13,613 nt of DNA from an uncultured Collinsella sp. (GTDB taxonomy: Bacteria > Actinomycetota > Coriobacteriia > Coriobacteriales > Coriobacteriaceae): NCBI GenBank assembly GCA_902491415.1, contig CABUHP010000024.1, positions 1-13,613 of the forward strand, read 5' to 3'. The position numbers were made by a program, and so were the translations under genes. The notes below the pieces were generated by a model, which was not told the DNA's origin, did no database searches, and saw only the letters and a list, made by a program, of their open reading frames with translations. Shown piece after piece: positions 1-6,687 of this stretch. How positions within the stretch are numbered: the first letter of the stretch is position 1; the number at the start of each line of letters is the position of its first letter.

Positions 1-57
1 CGCCGAATGCTCGCCATCGAAATTTATCGGTGGCCCACTTCAGACTGTAATGGGTAT

Positions 58-76
58 CCTTAAGCCAATTTTAAGG
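58..76. repeat. Short inverted repeat upstream of the surface-protein gene
   Basis: CCTTAA (58-63) and TTAAGG (71-76) form a 6-base inverted repeat around a 7-base spacer, just before the translation start region. It could be an operator half-site pair or a small leader hairpin. It could also be chance in AT-rich sequence, since the stem is mostly A/T. The right arm contains the AAGG that might serve as ribosome-binding site for the small leader frame at 86. Confidence 0.25.
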
Positions 77-85
77 TGTGGGAGA

Positions 86-118
86 ATGCTGTGTTTTTTC
101 ACGAGAGATTGGACTTAG
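86..118 (+). CDS. Possible 10-codon leader peptide before the surface-protein gene
   Basis: A tiny frame encoding MLCFFTRDWT runs from ATG 86 to TAG 116-118. AAGG at 73-76 lies 9 bases before the ATG, a better ribosome-site spacing than that seen for the main gene. Its stop codon lies 4 bases before the proposed main start at 123, so ribosomes could terminate and restart there. It contains a run of six T (94-99). Losing one T would put ATG 86 into the frame of the surface protein. No family can be assigned to a peptide this short, and it may be chance. Confidence 0.2.
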   Translation: MLCFFTRDWT

Positions 119-122
119 GGGA

Positions 123-3100
123 ATGAGAAAAGGGTTTTGGAGGATAGCCACAGGCATCTGTGTTGCTTTAACGGCGGCAACGTTTGGGCTGACGGTGGCC
201 GCTCCGCATGCGGATGCTGTCATGCTGGAGTCGCAGGACGGTTCCATGGGTGCATCGTTTCTCCCATACGATTCGTCTACAGGCGATGTGTGGTCAGAAT
301 TTGATGTCGCTGTTGGACAGACGGTGAAAGGAAGGCTTTCCTTTTTTAATAAAAATCACGAATGGGCGCCCATTGACCCTAGCGATATCGATATCACATC
401 GTCTGACGAGGATATCGCTAAGGTAAGTTATGAGTCACATAGTTGGGTATTGACAATTAGCCCCACCAAAGTTGGCACAACGACTATAACCCTGAAGAGC
501 AAGACCGACGAGAGTTTAAACGGTTCTCTTAAGATTAAAAGTGTGGCTAAAGTCAATCCAATTAAGGTCAGTTTCGTTTCTTACGACCAATCTGGTGCGA
601 CAACAAACACCGCAACGCTGGGTTACACGGATGATTGTCCGCAAAAATGCGGGAACACGCATTATGCATTACTAGAGGGGAGAGTTGACGTTCGTCCCGT
701 GGACGAGAGCCGTGCGGCCACATATTTTGTTATTAAGGAAGACCCCTCAAAGGATTCCAAAGTCCAGGCAAGGGTGAATTCGAATTATTCATCATATGGA
801 ACTTCCGAGCTAAGCGCTTCTTTGCAACTCGAGGCGTTGTCGAAAGATGCTAAAGAGGCCAAGGTTCTTGTCGACTATTGCAACGGTGAAGTTGAGACGA
901 AGAAGCTATGTGATGTTGTAACCGAGAATCAGGAGCCCGGATTCAATGAGCGTGGGAACAAAAAGCAAAAGATGCTGGTTGGGGACAGCTCTTATCTGAC
1001 TGCCATTCTCAACGTTTCTCCAAATGAAGTACTGAAGGCATGCCAGCGCGCACATTGGGGTGCGGACTTTGGCGCTGTAACCTATTCTCTGGAAAGCAAC
1101 GATGTCGTTGAGCTTATCGGTGGTGAAAACTCGTTTAAGGCAATAAAGCCTGGCACCGTTAAGGCTCATGCTCGTGATGGCCTTGGCAATGACCATCCCT
1201 TTGAGATAGAGGTTGTCGACCCTGCGGAAGTGAGCCTTTCGAAGGCTAAGTTTGTGTCGAGCGATTATACATTTCCCTGTGAGGTCAGTTCAGATAGTAT
1301 ATCCAAAGATTGGCTTTGGCTGGAATGTGACAGGGGGTTTGAATATCCAAAGGGCGTGCTGAGTAAAAGCGCTGAGGAATTGATGGACTCCTATGCCGGC
1401 GCAAAGTATTCTTTCACTTCAGATAATCCGGATGTCCTCGAGGTAAAAGGACCGATGTTTAATGGTGGCAGTTACTTGGGGTATTTAGTGCCTCATAGTT
1501 ACGGCGATGCAACGGTTTCAATGTACTTGGGTGGTCGTCTCTGCGACACGATGACCGTTCATGTTGTCAAGCCTGGCGAGGAGCCTGCAAAGACTGCGGT
1601 TTCCATTGCGGACAGCTACTCAACCTCCATGGATAAAGGCACGACTCAGCAGCTGAAGGCAAAGGTCTCCCCTGATGACAAGGCCAGCCAAGTTGTTTGG
1701 TCCTCTTCCAACGAGAGCGTCCTTACCGTCGACGCTAACGGTCTTGTTACCGCTGTCGGTGACGGTGATGCCACGATCACGGCAACGGTTGATGGGGTCT
1801 CTGCAACCACGGATGCGATTACGGTAACCACTCCGGTTGTAAAGGTGTCGGGCGTCAAGCTCAGCGCTTCAAACCTTAAGCTTGCTGTGGGCGGTGAGCC
1901 CTCGACGTTGACCGCAGCGGTTGAGCCCGATAATGCAACGAACAAGAACTTGTCCTGGTCGTCGAGCGATCCTACGGTCGCCACGGTTGCAGACGGCGTC
2001 GTGACCCCGGTCAAGGCAGGTGTTGCTACGATTACCGTCACCACTGAGGACGGAGAGCATAGCGCCACGTGCAAGGTGACGGTTATTCAGCCTGCTACGG
2101 GCATCACGCTCGATAAGCAGAAGGTCGTGCTTGTGGGCGCTGCAACCGAGCAGCTTAAGGCGGCGGTCGTTCCCGCGGAGGCTGACCAGACGATTGTCTG
2201 GAAGTCCAGCAACGAAAGTGTCGCTACAGTCGATCAAACCGGAAAGGTGGCGGCTGTCTCCAAGGGCGCCGCAACCATCACCGTTTCGACTGAAGACGGC
2301 ACCTATTCTCAGGATTGCGCGGTGACCGTCTCTAATCCCGCAACGAACCTTACGGTCGACCAGAGCGTCCTCGGCCTCAAGAAGGGCGAAGAGGGCACCG
2401 TGAAGGTTTCTCTTGCTGGAACCCTTGCGGGTGAGGTCGACGAGACCAATCTTGCTCTGGATGACACGGTCGCTTCGAAGGCGTTTAAGGTTGTCGACAA
2501 CGGTGATGGCTCCTACACCGTTACCGCCCTCAAGACCGGTTCTGGTTCTTTTGTCATCACTGCAGGGTCGCTCTCCCAGACCGTTTCGGTGACCGTGACC
2601 AATCCCGCCCAAAAGGTTGAGCTCAACAAGACGAGCCTGTCCTTTACCGTCGGTGATGCCTCCACAAAGCTCTCCGCAACGGTGAGTCCTGCCGATGCAG
2701 ACGATACGACGGTGAGCTGGACCTCCAGCGACTCGTCGATCGCCACGGTCAAAGACGGCGTCGTGACGCCGCTTAAGGCCGGTACCGCCACGATTACCGC
2801 CACCTGTGGCGACAAAACCGCGACCTGCGCCGTTATCGTAGCGGCAAAGACCATTGCAGGCGTTGCGGGTAGCAACGGAACGGACGTTAGTGTAAGCGCC
2901 GAGAACAATGTCGCTGCCGGCATTGCCCAGAACAACAGCATCTCTCTTGTGGTCGAGGAACCGACGGATCTTACCGATGCCGCCAATGCTACGATTTCCG
3001 GCCTTGAGCAGGGGGCTACCAAGGTTGCCGATAAGCTCGATATCAAGCTTCTCAAGGACGGCGAGGTTATCGAGGACTACGAAGGCATGTCCTTCATCGT

Positions 3101-3473
3101 CCGTGTCAAGATGACTGCCGCCATGAAGGCGCTCACCAACCTCAAGGTGCTCTACGTTGCCGAGGATGGTTCCACTCAGGCTATGGATACGTGGACCGAG
3201 GGCGACTACCTCTGCTTCCGCACGAGCCACTTCTCGACGTACGTGGTGACGGGCGAGGAGGCCAATGGTGAGCCGATTCAGCCTACGCAGCCCGTGACGC
3301 CGTCCCAGCCTAGTCAGCAGACGACGACTAAGGTGACCAAAAAGTCTGTTAAGGCTACTAAGGGCGCGCTTGCCAACACGGGCGACCAGGCCCTTGCTGT
3401 CGCCTTTATTATGGCCGTTGCCGGCGCTTCGCTGATTGCCTTCGCGCTTATGCGCAAACGTCTCGAGCGTTAG
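123..3473 (+). CDS. Secreted, LANTG-anchored surface protein with bacterial Ig-like (Big_2) repeats
   Basis: A large cell-surface protein of about 1116 residues, probably an adhesin or cell-wall structural protein. The N-terminus is a clear signal peptide: basic MRKGFWR, a hydrophobic core, and a likely AxA-type cleavage after HADA near residue 32. Residues about 33-488 hold a cysteine-containing region of Ig-like character that I do not recognise. Residues about 489-909 contain five consecutive repeats of roughly 80-90 residues. Four carry the Big_2 signature (W-S-S-S/D, then V-A-T-V, then G-x-A-T-I-T); the fourth repeat (about 740-829) is divergent. A further domain spans about 939-1042, followed by a Pro/Gln/Thr linker. 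The C-terminus is a sorting signal: LANTG at 1083-1087, a hydrophobic helix, and a basic RKRLER tail. An in-frame GTG at 78 would add 15 residues ahead of the signal peptide; 123 was chosen because it places the basic region first, although the AGGGG before it is very close. GC content is clearly lower before about 1560 than after. The ligand is unknown. Confidence 0.85.
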   Translation: MRKGFWRIATGICVALTAATFGLTVAAPHADAVMLESQDGSMGASFLPYDSSTGDVWSEFDVAVGQTVKGRLSFFNKNHEWAPIDPSDIDITSSDEDIAKVSYESHSWVLTISPTKVGTTTITLKSKTDESLNGSLKIKSVAKVNPIKVSFVSYDQSGATTNTATLGYTDDCPQKCGNTHYALLEGRVDVRPVDESRAATYFVIKEDPSKDSKVQARVNSNYSSYGTSELSASLQLEALSKDAKEAKVLVDYCNGEVETKKLCDVVTENQEPGFNERGNKKQKMLVGDSSYLTAILNVSPNEVLKACQRAHWGADFGAVTYSLESNDVVELIGGENSFKAIKPGTVKAHARDGLGNDHPFEIEVVDPAEVSLSKAKFVSSDYTFPCEVSSDSISKDWLWLECDRGFEYPKGVLSKSAEELMDSYAGAKYSFTSDNPDVLEVKGPMFNGGSYLGYLVPHSYGDATVSMYLGGRLCDTMTVHVVKPGEEPAKTAVSIADSYSTSMDKGTTQQLKAKVSPDDKASQVVWSSSNESVLTVDANGLVTAVGDGDATITATVDGVSATTDAITVTTPVVKVSGVKLSASNLKLAVGGEPSTLTAAVEPDNATNKNLSWSSSDPTVATVADGVVTPVKAGVATITVTTEDGEHSATCKVTVIQPATGITLDKQKVVLVGAATEQLKAAVVPAEADQTIVWKSSNESVATVDQTGKVAAVSKGAATITVSTEDGTYSQDCAVTVSNPATNLTVDQSVLGLKKGEEGTVKVSLAGTLAGEVDETNLALDDTVASKAFKVVDNGDGSYTVTALKTGSGSFVITAGSLSQTVSVTVTNPAQKVELNKTSLSFTVGDASTKLSATVSPADADDTTVSWTSSDSSIATVKDGVVTPLKAGTATITATCGDKTATCAVIVAAKTIAGVAGSNGTDVSVSAENNVAAGIAQNNSISLVVEEPTDLTDAANATISGLEQGATKVADKLDIKLLKDGEVIEDYEGMSFIVRVKMTAAMKALTNLKVLYVAEDGSTQAMDTWTEGDYLCFRTSHFSTYVVTGEEANGEPIQPTQPVTPSQPSQQTTTKVTKKSVKATKGALANTGDQALAVAFIMAVAGASLIAFALMRKRLER

Positions 3474-3539
3474 GGTACCCCACTCGTCACCCGCATCGAC
3501 ACGGTCTTCGACCGCCTGGAGCAGCTGAACTTCGAGTAG
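3474..3539 (+). pseudogene. Orphaned 3' end of an unidentified coding gene (about 20 codons)
   Basis: Directly after the surface-protein stop, and in the same frame, the sequence reads GTPLVTRIDTVFDRLEQLNF-E before a TAG at 3537-3539. Nearly all codons from 3477 end in G or C, as in the native genes of the window, and the peptide looks like an amphipathic C-terminal helix. There is no start codon or ribosome site, so it cannot be a gene as it stands. The simplest reading is that it is the tail of a resident gene whose body was replaced when the surface-protein gene arrived or recombined. An alternative is an old C-terminal extension of the surface protein cut off by a stop, but nothing beyond an LANTG-helix-basic tail is expected there. 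I cannot name the parent family. Confidence 0.45.
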
Positions 3540-3582
3540 GGCTAACCTAATTCGACCGCTTGCGGATGCATTTCAACCTTTG

Positions 3583-3617
3583 GCGCCTTGCCCATCTTGG
3601 GTGAGGCGCTTTTTTTT
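3583..3617 (+). terminator. Strong Rho-independent terminator
   Basis: GCGCCT (3583-3588) pairs with AGGCGC (3604-3609). Inside it two G-T wobble pairs and CCCA/TGGG extend the stem to about 12 pairs around a TCT loop. Eight T residues follow (3610-3617). It ends transcription from the surface-protein region and isolates the downstream signalling pair. Confidence 0.9.
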
Positions 3618-3635
3618 CGCCGCATCAGCCCCGGG

Positions 3636-3643
3636 TATAAAAT
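3636..3643 (+). promoter_or_regulatory. Possible -10 element for the solute-binding protein operon
   Basis: TATAAAAT lies just beyond the terminator and about 35 bases before the preferred GTG start, a plausible -10 box. No convincing -35 is visible about 17 bases upstream, where the sequence is the T-run and TTTCGC. If this is the promoter, the ATG at 3642 overlaps it and cannot be the translation start. Confidence 0.35.
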
Positions 3644-3677
3644 GAAATCCGACTGCTGTTTCGATGAAGGGAGGCGT

Positions 3678-4514
3678 GTGCCCGGACGTACCAAGCGAGC
3701 CGCCATCGTCTCGCTTACGCTCATACTTCTTGTTGCCGTCTGTGCGGGCGCCCTGACGTATACCGTTCGAAGCAGCTCTTCCTCCCCGAATGAAGCCGAC
3801 AAAGACCTCCCGGTACTCAAAATCGGCGTTACGGATAACGACCCCTATGTGTATGTCGATACCACGGGCGATTACGCCGGTATCGATATCGACATCGCCC
3901 GCGAGGCCTGCAAACGCGCAGGGATCAAGCCGCAATTTATCGACATATCTTGGAATGACCGTGATCGCCTACTCAAAAACGGCGATATCGATTGCCTGTG
4001 GTGCGACTATTCTCCCTGTTATCGCGAGGATAAGTATTACTGGACTGAGCCGTATTTGACCCTGACGGTTTCGGTCGCCGCCAAGAAAACGAGTGGCATC
4101 ACGTCCTTGGCGCATCTCGATGGAAGCAAGACCATTGCGGTGATTGCGGGCTCGGTGAGCGAACGCCGATTGCTCGCAGGGGATCTGGATATCTCGCCGG
4201 ACGTGCAAATCAAATCGTATGGTTCTGCCGAACTCTGCAAAGCCGCCCTCGCCAAAGGGTATGTCGACTGTTGGATGGCGGACGTTCAGTCGCTTGATCG
4301 ACTCGTTGCCCAGTATCCTGGCGTTTATCGTGTGTTCGCCGACAACGTTATGACGGTTGACCTGGGCGTCGCGTTTGATGATAGCTATGAGGGGGAGTGC
4401 GTCAAAAACCTCAATACCGCGCTGTACGATATGGATCGAGACGGCACGATAGAGCGCATTGTGGACAATTACAAGGCAGGAGCGACGACAGGCGGGCAAG
4501 GAGCGGAATCATGA
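3678..4514 (+). CDS. Extracytoplasmic family-3 solute-binding protein (SBP_bac_3), no transporter partner
   Basis: A 278-residue protein of the amino-acid-type periplasmic binding fold, expected outside the membrane. It starts with a basic stretch (RTKR) and one hydrophobic segment at about 8-28, acting as signal peptide or anchor. Cys22 is preceded by V-A-V, a poor lipobox, so lipidation is uncertain. Family features include the opening strand LKIGVTDNDPY, GDYAGIDIDIAREA, the YSPCYRED-xxxx-TEPY segment where the family has its ligand-contacting Arg (Arg116 here), and a late GYVDCWMADV strand. Three cysteines cluster at 106, 109 and 114. GTG 3678 is preferred because an AAGGGAGG site ends 3 bases before it and the signal follows at once; ATG 3642 is the alternative. 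Its last codons overlap the next gene's start as ATGA (4511-4514), implying translational coupling. No permease or ATPase lies nearby, so it more likely feeds ligand information to the membrane cyclase than to an importer. The ligand is unknown. Confidence 0.8.
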   Translation: MPGRTKRAAIVSLTLILLVAVCAGALTYTVRSSSSSPNEADKDLPVLKIGVTDNDPYVYVDTTGDYAGIDIDIAREACKRAGIKPQFIDISWNDRDRLLKNGDIDCLWCDYSPCYREDKYYWTEPYLTLTVSVAAKKTSGITSLAHLDGSKTIAVIAGSVSERRLLAGDLDISPDVQIKSYGSAELCKAALAKGYVDCWMADVQSLDRLVAQYPGVYRVFADNVMTVDLGVAFDDSYEGECVKNLNTALYDMDRDGTIERIVDNYKAGATTGGQGAES

Positions 4515-6310
4515 CAAATGAAGAGCGCCGCTTTCGCCGAAAGAGTTTAGCCGCAGTGGTCATCGGCATCGTGGCCAGCGTTGCCCTACTGAGTCTGCTC
4601 TATATAGTCGGCACGCATCGCTGCCTTGATAAAACGCTTGGGTTCGGCCAGGAAACCATGGTGTTTTTAAAAAATGCCTGCGAAAAATATGACCGATATG
4701 AACAGGGAAGAAAAACCGAGGCGACGCACAATTTGGATGCGGCGCTCGAGTCGTTTGCGACGTTCTTGCCGCCTGATCGATTTGAAGTCAACGACGATCT
4801 GGTCGAGGAATATGTCCATACCGAGAGACTTTCGGGAATGTTGGTCATGGACGCCGATGGTCATATGGTCGCCCATTACGATATCGACGGCCGCGATCCA
4901 CTCATGCTGTGGCGAGAGGAGCTGGCCTGCTCGTCGATCGCATCGATGTATCGAGGTTCCAAAGTTTCCTACTCGACCGCTGTCGAGCGCCGCGGTGTCG
5001 ACTTTGCCGTGAGTGCCGTTCCATACGGTGATGGGGTGGCGTTGGGGTATCGATCCCTTGCGGCTGAGCCCGCCGATGACTATTCATACACGATCGCCGA
5101 CGTCCTTGTGAACAACACGTTCCATCAGAGTCCAACAGTGCTTGTGATGCGCGATGCGCAAATCGTTTCTTCAAACGATTCGACCGTCGATATAACCCTT
5201 GCCCGGCTTCTCGCCGATAGCGGAATTGACTGGAAAGACGAGGGCGTAACACGTATCGAATATCGGGGGACCACCTTATATGCCGTGCGTGCGGCATACA
5301 AGGACTACCGCCTGTTTGCGCTATATCCCAAATCTGAGGTCATGTCTGACAGGATTTCATTTGTCGCCGTCGGCGTCTTGGTGTGCCTTGCGTTTTGGGT
5401 CGTGGTACTGTTGGCTCGGAATATCGTTGACCACCGCAATTTGGTCGAAAAAGATAAACAGCTCGGCATTATCAATGCCATAAGCGCCATCTACGATTCG
5501 ACCTTCCTTTTGCATCTCGACACCCTCGAGATCGAGGGAATCAATATGTCGCCGGCGATAGCGAAGATATTTGCCGAGCACAACGAGGCATATGACTTTA
5601 TGGACACGGTCTGCCGGGATATCGTGAGCCCCGAAAGTCGCGAAGCGGTTGTGGGACTCGTAGATATGAAAACGCTTCGTGAACGTATGGAGGGCGTACC
5701 GTACTTGGCTGCCGAGGTGCGAGATTGTCGAGGCGCTTGGTATTCGCTACAGGTTGTCCCCCAGCATCGCGATGAGCAAGGCCGACTGGAGTCGGTCGTC
5801 GTGGCGACGCACAACATATCGATGGTCAAGCATGCCGAGGAGCTGTCATACCAAGATAAACTGACGGGGCTTCGCAACCGCAACTATCTTGAATCGCGTG
5901 GAGATAGCCTGGTAAACGAGGGCTTGCCAGTGAGCGTGATTATGGTGGACTGTAATTATCTCAAGCGGACCAACGACATTTATGGTCACGAGATGGGGGA
6001 TGAACTGCTGCGACGGACGGCGTCCGTGCTGCGGCGGGTGGCTGGTGCGGATTACCTGCCGATGCGCGTTGGCGGCGACGAGTTTTTGCTGGTTTGCCCC
6101 CATACTGACAACGAGTCTGCGCTCGGGCTGGAACAGGGTCTTCGTCTCGGTCTTGCCGCGGTAAGCGATGAGACCCTGACGGTCAGCGCATCGATTGGCG
6201 TGGCGACCGTCGAGACGGCTGGAAATACGCTGGCCGATGTATATCGCGTCGCCGACCACAATATGTATCGGAAGAAGCGCATGGTCCACGTACAGGGTGC
6301 GGACTGCTAA
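4511..6310 (+). CDS. Membrane-bound sensor diguanylate cyclase (GGDEF)
   Basis: A 599-residue protein predicted to make c-di-GMP from two GTP at the inner face of the membrane. A helix at about 13-34, an extracytoplasmic region of about 250 residues and a second helix at 284-302 frame a sensor domain. A PAS-like stretch follows (about 320-440), then the GGDEF domain opening with DKLTGL at 449-454. The metal-binding VDCNYLKRTND and GHEMGDELL stretches, the intact GGDEF signature at 521-525, and SIGVA at 561 all support an active cyclase. The Arg of the usual RxxD inhibitory site upstream of GGDEF is missing (AGAD there), so classical product feedback is unlikely. No EAL or HD-GYP domain is present. 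The ATG is preceded by AAGGAG (4498-4503) at 7 bases and overlaps the binding-protein gene, so the two are made together. The most likely job is turning ligand binding outside the cell into a c-di-GMP signal. Confidence 0.88.
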   Translation: MTNEERRFRRKSLAAVVIGIVASVALLSLLYIVGTHRCLDKTLGFGQETMVFLKNACEKYDRYEQGRKTEATHNLDAALESFATFLPPDRFEVNDDLVEEYVHTERLSGMLVMDADGHMVAHYDIDGRDPLMLWREELACSSIASMYRGSKVSYSTAVERRGVDFAVSAVPYGDGVALGYRSLAAEPADDYSYTIADVLVNNTFHQSPTVLVMRDAQIVSSNDSTVDITLARLLADSGIDWKDEGVTRIEYRGTTLYAVRAAYKDYRLFALYPKSEVMSDRISFVAVGVLVCLAFWVVVLLARNIVDHRNLVEKDKQLGIINAISAIYDSTFLLHLDTLEIEGINMSPAIAKIFAEHNEAYDFMDTVCRDIVSPESREAVVGLVDMKTLRERMEGVPYLAAEVRDCRGAWYSLQVVPQHRDEQGRLESVVVATHNISMVKHAEELSYQDKLTGLRNRNYLESRGDSLVNEGLPVSVIMVDCNYLKRTNDIYGHEMGDELLRRTASVLRRVAGADYLPMRVGGDEFLLVCPHTDNESALGLEQGLRLGLAAVSDETLTVSASIGVATVETAGNTLADVYRVADHNMYRKKRMVHVQGADC

Positions 6311-6327
6311 TCTTGCCCCCACTAGTC

Positions 6328-6358
6328 CAAGCATCGTAGGATGTTGAATCGGTGCTTG
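6328..6358. repeat. Inverted repeat between the cyclase and TSCPD genes
   Basis: CAAGCATCG (6328-6336) and CGGTGCTTG (6350-6358) pair over nine positions with one wobble, around a 13-base loop. No T-run follows, so it is not a standard intrinsic terminator. It could be a weak terminator needing Rho or a regulator-binding site. Confidence 0.4.
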
Positions 6359-6382
6359 CGATAATAAGTCGGTCCAGGCGGG

Positions 6383-6388
6383 GATAAT
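6383..6388 (+). promoter_or_regulatory. Possible -10 box upstream of the TSCPD gene
   Basis: GATAAT matches five of six positions of the sigma-A -10 consensus and lies 35 bases before the ATG at 6424. The nearest -35-like hexamer (TTGCGA, 6356-6361) is 21 bases away, too far for a good promoter, so the call rests on the -10 alone. Confidence 0.3.
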
Positions 6389-6423
6389 AGACGTCTGAAA
6401 TTTCTTTCTGAGAGGGGATCTCA

Positions 6424-6687
6424 ATGATTAGTTTTGACTACAAGCCTCAGGGTGTATGCTCTCGCAATATTCACCTCAATCTCTCTGACGATGGCAGCAA
6501 GGTGCTGGGCGTCGAGTTTACCGGCGGCTGCGATGGCAACCTCAAGGCTATCTCCAAACTGGTCGAGGGCGCTCCCGCCGATCGCGTAATCGAGGTTCTC
6601 GCCGGTAATACCTGCGGTATGAAAAAGACCTCCTGCGCCGACCAGCTTACGCGCGCCATCGAGGCCGCTCGCGCCGAGATCGCCTAA
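6424..6687 (+). CDS. TIGR03905-type TSCPD domain mini-protein
   Basis: An 87-residue cytoplasmic protein that matches the TIGR03905/TSCPD type. It shows F-T-G-G-C-D-G-N at 32-39, a central L-V-E-G, then G-N-T-C and T-S-C-A-D-Q-L at 61-75. Four cysteines (12, 36, 64, 71) suggest metal or redox binding. TSCPD domains also occur at the C-terminus of B12-dependent ribonucleotide reductases, but the role of the stand-alone form is not established. An AGGGG site (6413-6417) sits 6 bases before the ATG. Its stop overlaps the next start by one base (TAATG), so both proteins come from one message. I do not know why a cytoplasmic TSCPD protein would be coupled to an exported lipoprotein. Confidence 0.85.
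   Translation: MISFDYKPQGVCSRNIHLNLSDDGSKVLGVEFTGGCDGNLKAISKLVEGAPADRVIEVLAGNTCGMKKTSCADQLTRAIEAARAEIA

Noticed and set aside
1590..2850. The five Ig-like repeats as a DNA-level tandem repeat
   Set aside because: Similarity is at protein level (W-S-S-S, V-A-T-V, A-T-I-T). The nucleotide sequences have diverged too far to be called a recent tandem duplication.
1869..3230. A 453-codon open frame on the minus strand, antisense to the surface-protein repeats
   Set aside because: It is a by-product of codon bias in the Big_2 repeats. Its translation is low-complexity Arg/Gly/His-rich, resembles no family, and conflicts with the clearly real + strand gene.
3588..3677. A longer N-terminus for the solute-binding protein beginning at TTG 3588
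   Set aside because: That start lies inside the terminator hairpin and T-run. The extra residues would precede the signal peptide and there is no ribosome site for it.
3738..3746. Cys22 of the binding protein as a lipobox cysteine
   Set aside because: The preceding residues are V-A-V, with Val instead of Gly, Ala or Ser directly before Cys, so lipidation is not supported.
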